Assembly (NCBI GenBank): GCA_002690755.1
Contig: NZFT01000020.1
Span: 15,908 to 21,051, forward strand
Source of the DNA: Phycisphaerae bacterium
Lineage (GTDB): Bacteria > Planctomycetota > Phycisphaerae > Phycisphaerales > SM1A02
Direction of reading: 5' to 3'
Length of the DNA: 5,144 nt
The notes beneath the pieces were generated by a model, which saw only the letters and a list, made by a program, of their open reading frames with translations, was not told the origin of the DNA and did not search any database. The position numbers and the translations under genes are program-made. This document shows, piece after piece, positions 1 through 5,144 of this stretch; the first letter of the stretch is position 1; every line of letters begins with the position of its first letter.

Positions 1-684
1 GGTCGTGTCGAAGGCCAGCATCTCGATCGACTCGGGCCGTTCGGCCCGGCTTCGCAGGGCTTCGAGGAAACGGGCCTGACCATCGAAGCGGACCCACGCA
101 TCGGCCTTGGAATGGACCGCGAGGACCGGAATCTCCCGCCAACGGTCGAGGTGGTTCATCGGATCGAGCCTGGCCGTGGCCTCGTGGTCGAAGAACTGTC
201 GCTGGTGCTGGACCGACCAGTCGCCGCTCGTCGCCTCGAGCACCGACGCCCGGAAGCGGTGGGGCCGGCACAGACGGGCGATCGCCACCATGCCGCCCAT
301 CGACATGCCGCCGATCGCGGCCCGGTCGAGATCGAAGCCGAGGCCCCCGAGATCCCGGAGCACCTCGTCGATCTCGTCGATCGCCCGCTCGATGTGATCG
401 AGAATCCGTTCCGGTCGCTGGTCCTCCGGCGTGCCGCGTTCGCCGTGGCCGGGAAGATCGATCGCACACGCGCCGATTCCGGCCCGGGCGAGTCGCAGAT
501 AGCGGCCGGGGTCCAGTTCCTTGGTCGCGGTCCGACCGTGCATCCAGAGCAGGAAGGGGATGCGGTCGCCGCCGAGGGGGGCGCCTTCGGGTCGGACCAC
601 GAGGCTGGGGACGTCCGAGCCGAGCCGGCGGGTCTCGGAGAGGGCCTGAAGGCTGCTCGGAAGTCGTGCATCGAGATCGGGCAT
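1..684 (-). CDS. Alpha/beta hydrolase family protein, C-terminus cut by the window edge
   Basis: Reading leftward from ATG 684-682, the frame stays open for 228 codons to base 1, so the 3' end lies outside the window. Seen in the sequence: a short N-terminal part, an HG oxyanion-type element at residues 49-50 (WMHGRTATKE), the strand-turn DLPGHGERG at 76-84, the nucleophile elbow GGMSMGG at 125-131 with Ser128 (codon 303-301), and a likely acid residue Asp195 in HSKADAWV. The catalytic His, normally some tens of residues further on, would lie past the left edge. In this fold the Ser-Asp-His triad hydrolyses esters, amides or related bonds. The layout resembles small cytosolic esterases of the dienelactone-hydrolase/YjfP type, but the substrate cannot be told. 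No signal peptide and no Shine-Dalgarno site are visible. No in-frame start codon is seen in the stretch just upstream, which supports this start. It is divergent from rsmD. Confidence 0.88.
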   Translation of the reverse strand, partial: MPDLDARLPSSLQALSETRRLGSDVPSLVVRPEGAPLGGDRIPFLLWMHGRTATKELDPGRYLRLARAGIGACAIDLPGHGERGTPEDQRPERILDHIERAIDEIDEVLRDLGGLGFDLDRAAIGGMSMGGMVAIARLCRPHRFRASVLEATSGDWSVQHQRQFFDHEATARLDPMNHLDRWREIPVLAVHSKADAWVRFDGQARFLEALRSRAERPESIEMLAFDTT

Positions 685-692
685 GGCGGCAG

Positions 693-698
693 AGGGTA
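693..698 (-). promoter_or_regulatory. -10-like box (TACCCT) before the hydrolase gene
   Basis: On the minus strand TACCCT ends 8 nt before the ATG at 684. It fits the TANNNT pattern of a housekeeping -10 element placed so that transcription would begin at or next to the start codon. No purine-rich ribosome site lies between it and the ATG. No convincing -35 is seen. This is an inferred leaderless promoter without direct support. Confidence 0.35.
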
Positions 699-742
699 GT
701 CGCTTCGGATCGGCCGAACTGGTGGTGGCGGGGGATTCCCGG

Positions 743-748
743 GATACT
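743..748 (+). promoter_or_regulatory. -10-like box (GATACT) before rsmD
   Basis: GATACT matches TATAAT at four of six positions and ends 6 nt before the ATG at 755, which would put the transcription start at or beside that ATG. The overlapping TACTGT (745-750) also fits TANNNT but sits only 4 nt away. There is no Shine-Dalgarno site in between and no clear -35. It lies in the 70-bp divergent gap shared with the hydrolase gene, so both directions would be served from this interval. Confidence 0.35.
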
Positions 749-754
749 GTTCGA

Positions 755-1363
755 ATGATCAAGATCATTGGTGGCGAATACCGTTCCCGCATTCTCGAAG
801 GTCCGCCCGATGCGTCGACCACCCGACCCATCACGGCCCGGGTGAAGGAAGCGGTGTTCAATCTCCTTCGGGGGTGGTGCGACGATGCGGTCGTGCTCGA
901 TCTCTTCGCGGGGGTCGGCGCGATCGGGCTCGAAGCGGTCAGCCGCGGCGCCCGCGAGGTCGTGTTGGTCGAGTTGAACACCCGGATCGCTTCCATCCTC
1001 GAGTTCAACGTCGGCGAGCTGGGATGCCGGGACCGGGCGACCGTGGTCCGCGCAGATGCCCTCGGGCCGGCGGCGCTGGCCCAGGCCCCGCGCGACTGCG
1101 ACCTGGTCTTCCTCGATCCGCCCTATGCCTTGTGGGACGACGACGCCTCGAGGGCGCGGCTGCTCGATCTGGTCGCCCGATGTCGTGCCAACATGAAGGA
1201 TGCGTCGTTTCTCGTACTGCGGACGCCCACCGACGTTCCATCGGACTTCCCCGGCGTGTCCGGATTCGATGGTCCGGAGACGCATCCCTACGCCGAGGAC
1301 ATGTACGTTCATCTCTTCGCACCGACCCGCGATGATGAGGCGTCGGACGCCGCGGACGCGTGA
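755..1363 (+). CDS. rsmD: 16S rRNA (guanine(966)-N(2))-methyltransferase RsmD
   Basis: 202-residue class I SAM-dependent methyltransferase. The family methylates N2 of G966 (E. coli numbering) in 16S rRNA during assembly of the small ribosomal subunit. Diagnostic features, all visible: N-terminal MIKIIGGEYRSR; RPITARVKEAVFNLL at 24-38; SAM-binding motif I VLDLFAGVGAIGLEAVSRGA at 47-66; an acidic end of strand 2 in VLVELN (Glu73); a D-containing loop VVRADAL at 97-103; and the catalytic FLDPPY at 119-124 (DPPY codons 1115-1126). Length agrees with the E. coli enzyme, about 198 residues. An in-frame ATG at 683 would add 24 residues that do not resemble the family, so the ATG at 755, where the conserved IIGG segment begins, is preferred. 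The last ten residues are acidic and probably disordered. The next gene starts 71 bp downstream on the same strand. In many bacteria rsmD neighbours coaD, but coaD is not seen here. Confidence 0.95.
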   Translation: MIKIIGGEYRSRILEGPPDASTTRPITARVKEAVFNLLRGWCDDAVVLDLFAGVGAIGLEAVSRGAREVVLVELNTRIASILEFNVGELGCRDRATVVRADALGPAALAQAPRDCDLVFLDPPYALWDDDASRARLLDLVARCRANMKDASFLVLRTPTDVPSDFPGVSGFDGPETHPYAEDMYVHLFAPTRDDEASDAADA

Positions 1364-1390
1364 CGCCGGGGTTCGGGGCCTCGGTCGGCG

Positions 1391-1403
1391 GGATCGTCGA
1401 TCC
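1391..1403. repeat. 13-bp dyad in the rsmD to toroid-gene gap
   Basis: GGATCG-T-CGATCC is a perfect inverted repeat with 6-base arms around one central base. As RNA it could fold into a 5-bp stem with a 3-nt loop. A smaller inverted repeat, CGGA-AAA-TCCG, follows at 1410-1420, just before the -10-like box at 1422. No T-run follows either, so a classic terminator is unlikely. It might be an operator or a chance dyad: arms of this length are expected a few times per 5 kb at this base composition. Confidence 0.25.
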
Positions 1404-1421
1404 GTGGCTCGGAAAATCCGG

Positions 1422-1427
1422 TAGGGT
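1422..1427 (+). promoter_or_regulatory. -10-like box (TAGGGT) before the toroid gene
   Basis: TAGGGT fits TANNNT and ends 7 nt before the ATG at 1435. The spacer TCCGAAG carries no Shine-Dalgarno site. The position predicts a transcript that begins at or next to the start codon. No -35 is recognisable. It helps decide the start at 1435, together with the signal peptide that begins there. Confidence 0.35.
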
Positions 1428-1434
1428 CCGAAGC

Positions 1435-2781
1435 ATGAGCAACCCCCTCGTCATCGGTCTTCTGAGCCTCGTCCTCGTCTCGGCCGCTTCCGGCCAGGCC
1501 GACGAAACACCCGACGAAACCCGGATGTCGCCGGAGATCGTGGCGGAAGCGAGCCCGCCGCCGCCCCCGGAAATAGACGCGCCCGCGGTGGAATCCGAAG
1601 ACGTCGACGCCGCGGTTCTCGCGTCCGTCGCCTTCCTGCTGAAGCGACAGGAGGGGCCGACTCGGGCGGAGTGGCCGTACCAGGGGGTCTACCGGGTCTC
1701 GGCCACCGACGACGATCCCGAGTCGCTGATCGAGGGACGAGGACGACGGCGAAGCGTGATTCCCATCGGTTACCGCGTGGGTGGCACCTCCATCGTGGGT
1801 GACGCCTTGCTGCGGGTCCCTGGATGCGACGCGGATGTGGATCGACGTGAGGCGCTGGAACGGGCCCGTCGATTCGTGGTCGATTCGACCCGACATCCGA
1901 ACATGAATCCCGAGTACGGCGGCGGGTACGACGTTCGTGGCTGGGGTTATATCTACGGGGGCGACTTCCTGCTCTCCATGCGGGAGCGCGGCTTCGTTCC
2001 CGAGGACGCCGCCGCGGCCCACGATGATGCGATCCGGTTCTATCTCGACGGGCTCGCCGCGATCGAGATTCCCCGCGTCGGTGGTTGGAACTACGCCCGA
2101 CGCGGCCCGCTCGCCGCGCCGAGCGGGACCAGCCCCTTCATGACGCCACCGGGCATCCAGGTGCTGGTCGAAGCGGAGCGTCAGGGCTTTCCGGTGAAGG
2201 CGGGCATGCGGGATCGCGCGATGAAGGCGATCGATCTCACCATCGGCGAGGACGGCGTCGTCGCCTATTCGGCCCAGCGGAAGACCCGCGAATCTCCGGA
2301 GATGATTCCCGGCGCGATGGGCCGGATGCTGGCGGTGGAGACGGTCCGCAACGACGCGGGGGTCGAGAACGAGGACGCGATCCGCAAGGCGCTCGCCGCA
2401 TTCGTGACGCACTGGGACGAGCTCCTGAAGCGGAAGCAGAAGACCGGCACCCACGTCGCGCCCTACGGCGTGGCGCCGTACTACTTCTTCTACGCCCACG
2501 GGTATGCGGCGGAGGCGATCGAGCGACTGCCCGAGATGGAACGCGGCGCCTGGCGGGACCGGCTCCACCGACTGTTGATGTCGGTCCGGGACGAGGACGG
2601 GACCTGGAACGACCGGGTGTTCCCCCGCAGCGCGGCCTACGGTACGGCGGTGACCGTGCTGGCGTTCACGGAGCCGGCGTACACCGCACGACCTCGGGCG
2701 GTGGTGCCGCCACCGGTGATCGTGGAGGCATCGGACGCGGAGGATGACGAGGCGTCGACCTCCGAGACCGACGATCGATGA
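1435..2781 (+). CDS. Exported prenyltransferase/squalene-cyclase-fold (alpha/alpha toroid) protein, function unknown
   Basis: 448 residues. The N-terminus (MSNPLVIGLLSLVLVSAASG) looks like a signal peptide with a likely cut near Ala22, although its n-region lacks Lys/Arg; the protein should be exported. A disordered acidic and proline-rich linker follows (23-56, with five prolines at 41-45). From about 57 to 415 lies a helical domain resembling the toroid fold of squalene-hopene cyclases and protein prenyltransferases: VLASVAFLLKRQ (61-72), GGGYDVRGWGYIYGGDFLL (162-180), GGWNYARRG (216-224), DEDGTWND (386-393) and the closing SAAYGTAVTVLAF (399-411). The Gly-x-Trp elements resemble worn QW repeats. 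No DxDD acid motif of class II terpene cyclases is seen and there is only one Cys (131), so cyclase or zinc-dependent transferase activity is unlikely. An acidic tail occupies 431-448. Similar proteins are common, unassigned, in planctomycetes. I chose ATG 1435 over in-frame 1360 because the signal peptide starts there and 1360 would overlap rsmD. ispD follows after 34 bp. Confidence 0.8.
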   Translation: MSNPLVIGLLSLVLVSAASGQADETPDETRMSPEIVAEASPPPPPEIDAPAVESEDVDAAVLASVAFLLKRQEGPTRAEWPYQGVYRVSATDDDPESLIEGRGRRRSVIPIGYRVGGTSIVGDALLRVPGCDADVDRREALERARRFVVDSTRHPNMNPEYGGGYDVRGWGYIYGGDFLLSMRERGFVPEDAAAAHDDAIRFYLDGLAAIEIPRVGGWNYARRGPLAAPSGTSPFMTPPGIQVLVEAERQGFPVKAGMRDRAMKAIDLTIGEDGVVAYSAQRKTRESPEMIPGAMGRMLAVETVRNDAGVENEDAIRKALAAFVTHWDELLKRKQKTGTHVAPYGVAPYYFFYAHGYAAEAIERLPEMERGAWRDRLHRLLMSVRDEDGTWNDRVFPRSAAYGTAVTVLAFTEPAYTARPRAVVPPPVIVEASDAEDDEASTSETDDR

Positions 2782-2803
2782 CCGTTCGAACCCGAAACGC
2801 CCC

Positions 2804-2809
2804 GGAGGT
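2804..2809 (+). promoter_or_regulatory. Ribosome binding site of ispD (GGAGGT)
   Basis: A near-perfect Shine-Dalgarno sequence lies 6 nt before ATG 2816. It decides the ispD start against the in-frame upstream ATG at 2744, which lies inside the toroid gene and would add 24 residues not seen in IspD proteins. Confidence 0.85.
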
Positions 2810-2815
2810 CACGCC

Positions 2816-3622
2816 ATGCGATGCGCCCTGATCATTCCCGCCGCGGGCGCCAGTCGTCGATTCGGCGAAGGCGACAAGCTCGGTCAGGACTTCGGTGGTC
2901 GACCGTTGCTCCTCCGATCGATCGAACCCTTCACCAAGCGGGACGACGTCGACGCGGTGATCGTCGCCGGCCCGCCGGAGGATCTCGACGCGTTCCGGGA
3001 CCGATACGGACCGCAGCTCAGTTTTCTCGGCGGCAAGGTGGTCGCGGGCGGCCGGCTCGAACGGTGGGAGACCGTCCGAAATGCGCTGGAGGCCGTCCCC
3101 GAGGGTTGCACCCACGTGGCGATCCACGACGCGGCGCGGCCGCTGGTCGACGAGGCGTTGATCGCTCGGGTGTTCGAAGCGGCGAGCAGTTTCAACGCGG
3201 TGGTTCCGGGCGTTCCGGTGCGCGACACGCTCAAGCGCGGCGACCATCAGGTGGTCGAGGGGGCGGAGCGGGATGCGACGGTCGACTCGATCCTCGGGAT
3301 CGGCGCGGATGAGGAGACCCCGGAAATCGGTCATCAGATCTCGGCGCGGAGAATCGTCGGCACCGTGGATCGAACCGATCTGTGGCGGATGCAGACGCCG
3401 CAGGTGTTCACGGTGGATCTGATCCGCCGGGCCTACGCGCAATCGGATCTCGAAGGGGCGACCGACGACGCGATGCTGGTCGAGCGACTCGGCGAGCCGG
3501 TGATGATCGTCGAAGGAAGCGAACGCAATCTCAAGGTCACCACCGCCGAGGACCTGGTGGTCGCCCGGGCGATCTCGGGGGCCGGATCATCCACGTCCCG
3601 CCCGTCCCACAAGCGATTCTGA
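2816..3622 (+). CDS. ispD: 2-C-methyl-D-erythritol 4-phosphate cytidylyltransferase (IspD)
   Basis: 268 residues. IspD transfers CMP from CTP to 2-C-methyl-D-erythritol 4-phosphate, the third step of the cytosolic MEP pathway to IPP and DMAPP. Visible signatures in order: nucleotide-binding loop IIPAAGASRRFGEGDKL at 6-22 (Arg15 and Lys21 match the E. coli Arg20/Lys27 pair, with one residue fewer between them), VAGGRLERWETVRNAL at 76-91, HDAARPLV at 104-111 (Asp105), PVRDTLKR at 134-141, VDRTDLWRMQTPQVF at 184-198 (Arg186), GATDDAMLVE at 214-223, and EGSERNLKVTTAEDL at 233-247 (Lys240). All key residues are present, so it should be active. Residues about 142-181 are longer than in E. coli IspD by roughly 30 residues, and total length is above the usual 220-240. 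No IspF domain is fused. A strong ribosome site and the 34-bp gap suggest co-transcription with the toroid gene. It ends convergent with argJ. Confidence 0.95.
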   Translation: MRCALIIPAAGASRRFGEGDKLGQDFGGRPLLLRSIEPFTKRDDVDAVIVAGPPEDLDAFRDRYGPQLSFLGGKVVAGGRLERWETVRNALEAVPEGCTHVAIHDAARPLVDEALIARVFEAASSFNAVVPGVPVRDTLKRGDHQVVEGAERDATVDSILGIGADEETPEIGHQISARRIVGTVDRTDLWRMQTPQVFTVDLIRRAYAQSDLEGATDDAMLVERLGEPVMIVEGSERNLKVTTAEDLVVARAISGAGSSTSRPSHKRF

Positions 3623-3674
3623 CGCGGTCGGTTCGTTTCACGCGGCGGACTCGGATCCTCGGGGTGGTCCGGAT

Positions 3675-3690
3675 CGCAGCCGGGTCTGCG
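3675..3690. terminator. Small hairpin between convergent ispD and argJ, possible terminator
   Basis: CGCAG-CCGGGT-CTGCG gives a 5-bp stem and 6-nt loop in the 77-bp gap (3623-3699) where ispD and argJ converge. The upstream part of the gap also holds CGGAC (3646-3650) and GTCCG (3667-3671), which could pair over a long loop. Neither has a T-run on either strand, so intrinsic termination is doubtful and factor-dependent termination is equally possible. Position is the main argument. Confidence 0.25.
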
Positions 3691-3699
3691 TCCGTCGCC

Positions 3700-4911
3700 T
3701 CAAGTCGTGTAATCCGCGTTGATTCGCACGTACTCGGCGGTCAGGTCGCACGTGAGGTGAGTGTCCCGGGCGTCGCCGGCGTCGAGGTCGATGCGGATCT
3801 GGACGCGTTCGGAGGCGAAGGCCCGGGCGGCCGCGTGGTCGAGATCCGCCACCGGCCCGCCATCGGCGAAGAGCGGTACGAGGTTGGCCTCCACGCGAAT
3901 TCGGTCCGGTTCGAAACGCGCCGAGGTCCGGCCGATGGCGGCGATGATCCGCCCCCAGTTGGGATCACCGCCGGCGACGGCGGTGCGGACCAGCAGGCTG
4001 CCGCCCACCGTGCGGGCGACCTCCCGCGCTTCCTCCGACGTCGCCGCGGACGTGACCTCGACTTCAAGCACCCGGCTGGCCCCTTCGCCGTCGGCCACGA
4101 TCATGCGGGCGAGTTCGAGGCACGCGGACCGGACCGCGTCCGCGAAGGCGTTTGGATCGGCCGCCGCACCGGCGGCCCCGCTCGCCAGGGCGAACACCGA
4201 GTCGTTGGTCGACGTGTCCCCGTCGACGCTCAGCCGGTTGAACGACCGGTCGGCCGAATCCCGGAGCAGGTCCGCGAGGGTCGTCGTCTCGACCTCGGCA
4301 TCGGTCAGCACCAGTCCGATCATCGTCGCCAGGTCGGGGTGGACCATGCCCGAGCCCTTCGCCACGCCGACGATCCGGATGACGCCGCCGTTCGCGGCGG
4401 GGACGGTGCGTTCCACCGCCTTGGGCGCCGAGTCGGTGGTCATGATCGCGCGGGCGGTCGCGTCGACGTGATCGACGCGGGTCGCCTGTGCGAGGCGTGG
4501 AATCGCGGCGATCATCGACCGGATGGGCAGCGGTCGACCGATCACGCCGGTGGAGTTCACGAGGACCTGCTCGACCGGACAGCCGACGGCGTCCGCGACC
4601 GAACGCACGCTGCTCGCCGCATCCCGGTCACCGCGATCGCCGGTCGCCGCATTCGCGCAGCCCGCGTTGAGCAGCAGGGCGCGGGCGACGCCGCCGCTCG
4701 TCGCGAGATGTCGACGGGAGCGGGTGATGGGGGCCGCGGCGAAGCGATTCCGGGTGAAGACGGCCGCCGCGGCACAGGGACGGTCCGCCACCAGGAGCAG
4801 GAGATCGTCGCCCGCGCCGCTTCGGATGCCGACCTTCGCGGTCGCGGCGGCGAACCCGGACGGCAGGCGGGACGGCATCATGATGTCGGCGCGACGGTGG
4901 GGGGTCGACAT
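3700..4911 (-). CDS. argJ: Glutamate N-acetyltransferase / amino-acid N-acetyltransferase (ArgJ)
   Basis: 403 residues, normal length for the family. ArgJ moves the acetyl group from N-acetylornithine to glutamate, giving ornithine and N-acetylglutamate in the cyclic arginine pathway; some members also use acetyl-CoA. Visible signatures: LPSGFAAATAKVGIR (16-30), DRPCAAAAVFTRNRFAAAP (43-61), LLNAGCANAATG (80-91), oxyanion segment NSTGVIGRPLP (119-129), the self-cleavage region AKGSGMVHPDLATM (184-197), GDTSTNDSVF (231-240), AGGDPNWGRI (313-322) and the terminal EYVRINADYTT (393-403). By family knowledge the chain cuts itself between Ala195 and Thr196 (codon 4326-4324), giving alpha 1-195 and beta 196-403, with Thr196 the nucleophile. 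Asp replaces the common Asn of PNMATM, which other family members also tolerate. ATG 4911 is chosen over Met11/Met12 because GGAGG sits 5 nt before it. It follows argA by 12 nt. Whether it is mono- or bifunctional cannot be read from sequence. Confidence 0.96.
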   Translation of the reverse strand: MSTPHRRADIMMPSRLPSGFAAATAKVGIRSGAGDDLLLLVADRPCAAAAVFTRNRFAAAPITRSRRHLATSGGVARALLLNAGCANAATGDRGDRDAASSVRSVADAVGCPVEQVLVNSTGVIGRPLPIRSMIAAIPRLAQATRVDHVDATARAIMTTDSAPKAVERTVPAANGGVIRIVGVAKGSGMVHPDLATMIGLVLTDAEVETTTLADLLRDSADRSFNRLSVDGDTSTNDSVFALASGAAGAAADPNAFADAVRSACLELARMIVADGEGASRVLEVEVTSAATSEEAREVARTVGGSLLVRTAVAGGDPNWGRIIAAIGRTSARFEPDRIRVEANLVPLFADGGPVADLDHAAARAFASERVQIRIDLDAGDARDTHLTCDLTAEYVRINADYTT

Positions 4912-4916
4912 GACGG

Positions 4917-4921
4917 CCTCC
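4917..4921 (-). promoter_or_regulatory. Ribosome binding site of argJ (GGAGG)
   Basis: On the minus strand GGAGG lies 5 nt before the ATG at 4911, inside the 12-nt gap after the stop codon of the upstream argA-like gene. It fixes the argJ start and fits translation from a shared mRNA. Confidence 0.85.
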
Positions 4922-4923
4922 GT

Positions 4924-5144
4924 TCAGGTTGGTTCGGGCCAGGTGGTCCGCACCATGGCGATCTCGTCGCAGTCGTGCTTCTTTGGACATCGGGCGCAGT
5001 CCTTGAGGATCTTCTCGGGCAGGCCGTTGACGCTGACCGTTCGGAACTTCAGGCGTTCGAAGAAGCGTGGCACCCTGGTCAGCACGAAGACCCGCTCGAT
5101 GCGGAGATCCTTCGCGATCGTCGCCAGATGCTCGATCAGCCGAC
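4924..5144 (-). CDS. argA: ArgA-like N-acetylglutamate synthase (GNAT fold), C-terminal 72 residues only
   Basis: The reading frame enters from the right edge and ends at TGA 4926-4924; the start lies outside the window. The 72 complete codons show the last part of a GNAT acetyltransferase: helix LIEHLATIAKDLRIE, the strand VFVLTRVPRFFERLKF (18-33 of the visible part), then VNGLPEKILKDC. The end carries a cysteine cluster CARCPKKHDCDEIAM (49-63; pattern C-x2-C-x5-C). This combination is, from memory, typical of short bacterial ArgA-like N-acetylglutamate synthases, which acetylate glutamate with acetyl-CoA as the entry step to arginine. Immediate linkage to argJ (12 nt) supports the role. The acetyl-CoA binding loop would lie outside the window, so a different GNAT enzyme is possible and the symbol is provisional. 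The cysteines could bind a metal ion, which is inference. Confidence 0.75.
   Translation of the reverse strand, partial: RLIEHLATIAKDLRIERVFVLTRVPRFFERLKFRTVSVNGLPEKILKDCARCPKKHDCDEIAMVRTTWPEPT

Noticed and set aside
112..699. A 195-codon plus-strand frame over the hydrolase gene, and a 171-codon minus-strand frame (156-671) in another phase
   Set aside because: Only the minus-strand frame starting at 684 shows hydrolase motifs (GMSMG, HG, SKAD). The others are compositional shadows.
1309..2568. A 419-codon open frame on the minus strand, antisense to the toroid gene
   Set aside because: It is rich in Arg, Gly, His and Val, shows no family motif, overlaps the end of rsmD, and is opposite a gene with a signal peptide and fold motifs. 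Long antisense frames are usual at this GC content.
1331..2757. A near-identical 15-bp stretch (GATGAYGAGGCGTCG) at 1331-1345 and 2743-2757, coding DDEAS in the tails of RsmD and the toroid protein
   Set aside because: It is short, lies in low-complexity acidic tails, and has no flanking similarity; codon bias makes such a match likely by chance.
2784..2791. Palindrome GTTCGAAC before ispD
   Set aside because: Eight bases only, with no partner repeat or known binding-site match that I can support.
2666..3442. A 258-codon minus-strand frame opposite ispD
   Set aside because: The plus strand carries every IspD motif. The antisense product is Arg/His/Pro-rich with no recognisable domain.
1435..3622. 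Idea that the toroid gene plus ispD form a terpene-biosynthesis cluster
   Set aside because: The toroid protein is exported and lacks the DxDD acid motif. No prenyl synthase or other terpene gene is present, and ispD alone is a housekeeping gene.
3761..4471. A 236-codon plus-strand frame opposite argJ
   Set aside because: It is a Ser/Ala/Arg-rich shadow of argJ, with no Shine-Dalgarno site or motif.
4628..4990. A 120-codon minus-strand frame spanning the argA-argJ junction
   Set aside because: It is Arg-rich, shifted in phase across both real genes, and resembles nothing; the GNAT tail and ArgJ start are in other frames.

Overview
The window is a compact, high-GC (about two-thirds G+C by eye) bacterial chromosomal segment with six protein genes and almost no spare DNA. 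Gene content and style point tentatively to a planctomycete, perhaps of the Phycisphaerae. The reasons are a secreted squalene-cyclase/prenyltransferase-fold protein of a type common in planctomycetes, mixed use of Shine-Dalgarno sites, and many GATC-containing words. No taxonomic marker gene is present, so this assignment is an inference.

Left part (1-684, minus strand): a truncated alpha/beta hydrolase. It starts at 684 and runs off the left edge before the expected catalytic histidine. A 70-bp divergent gap separates it from a plus-strand cluster: rsmD (16S rRNA guanine-N2 methyltransferase, 755-1363), an exported alpha/alpha-toroid protein of unknown function (1435-2781), and ispD (MEP-pathway cytidylyltransferase, 2816-3622). 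ispD follows the toroid gene by 34 bp and has a strong GGAGGT ribosome site, so those two are probably co-transcribed.

Right part (3700-5144, minus strand): an arginine-biosynthesis pair transcribed leftward, convergent with ispD. The C-terminal end of an ArgA-like N-acetylglutamate synthase (stop at 4924-4926) is followed 12 nt later by argJ (4911-3700). Together they make N-acetylglutamate and recycle its acetyl group. ArgJ keeps the self-cleavage site and its C-terminal signature.

Nothing here looks like a mobile element, CRISPR array, RNA gene or defence system, and I found no clear new biological system. The points most worth a second look are an unusual insertion inside IspD, the catalytically unmarked toroid protein between rsmD and ispD, a cysteine cluster at the ArgA C-terminus, and a contrast in translation signals. 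The two genes close behind an upstream gene have good Shine-Dalgarno sites. The three genes that follow gaps of about 70 bp lack them and carry a -10-like box right before the start codon, suggesting leaderless transcripts.
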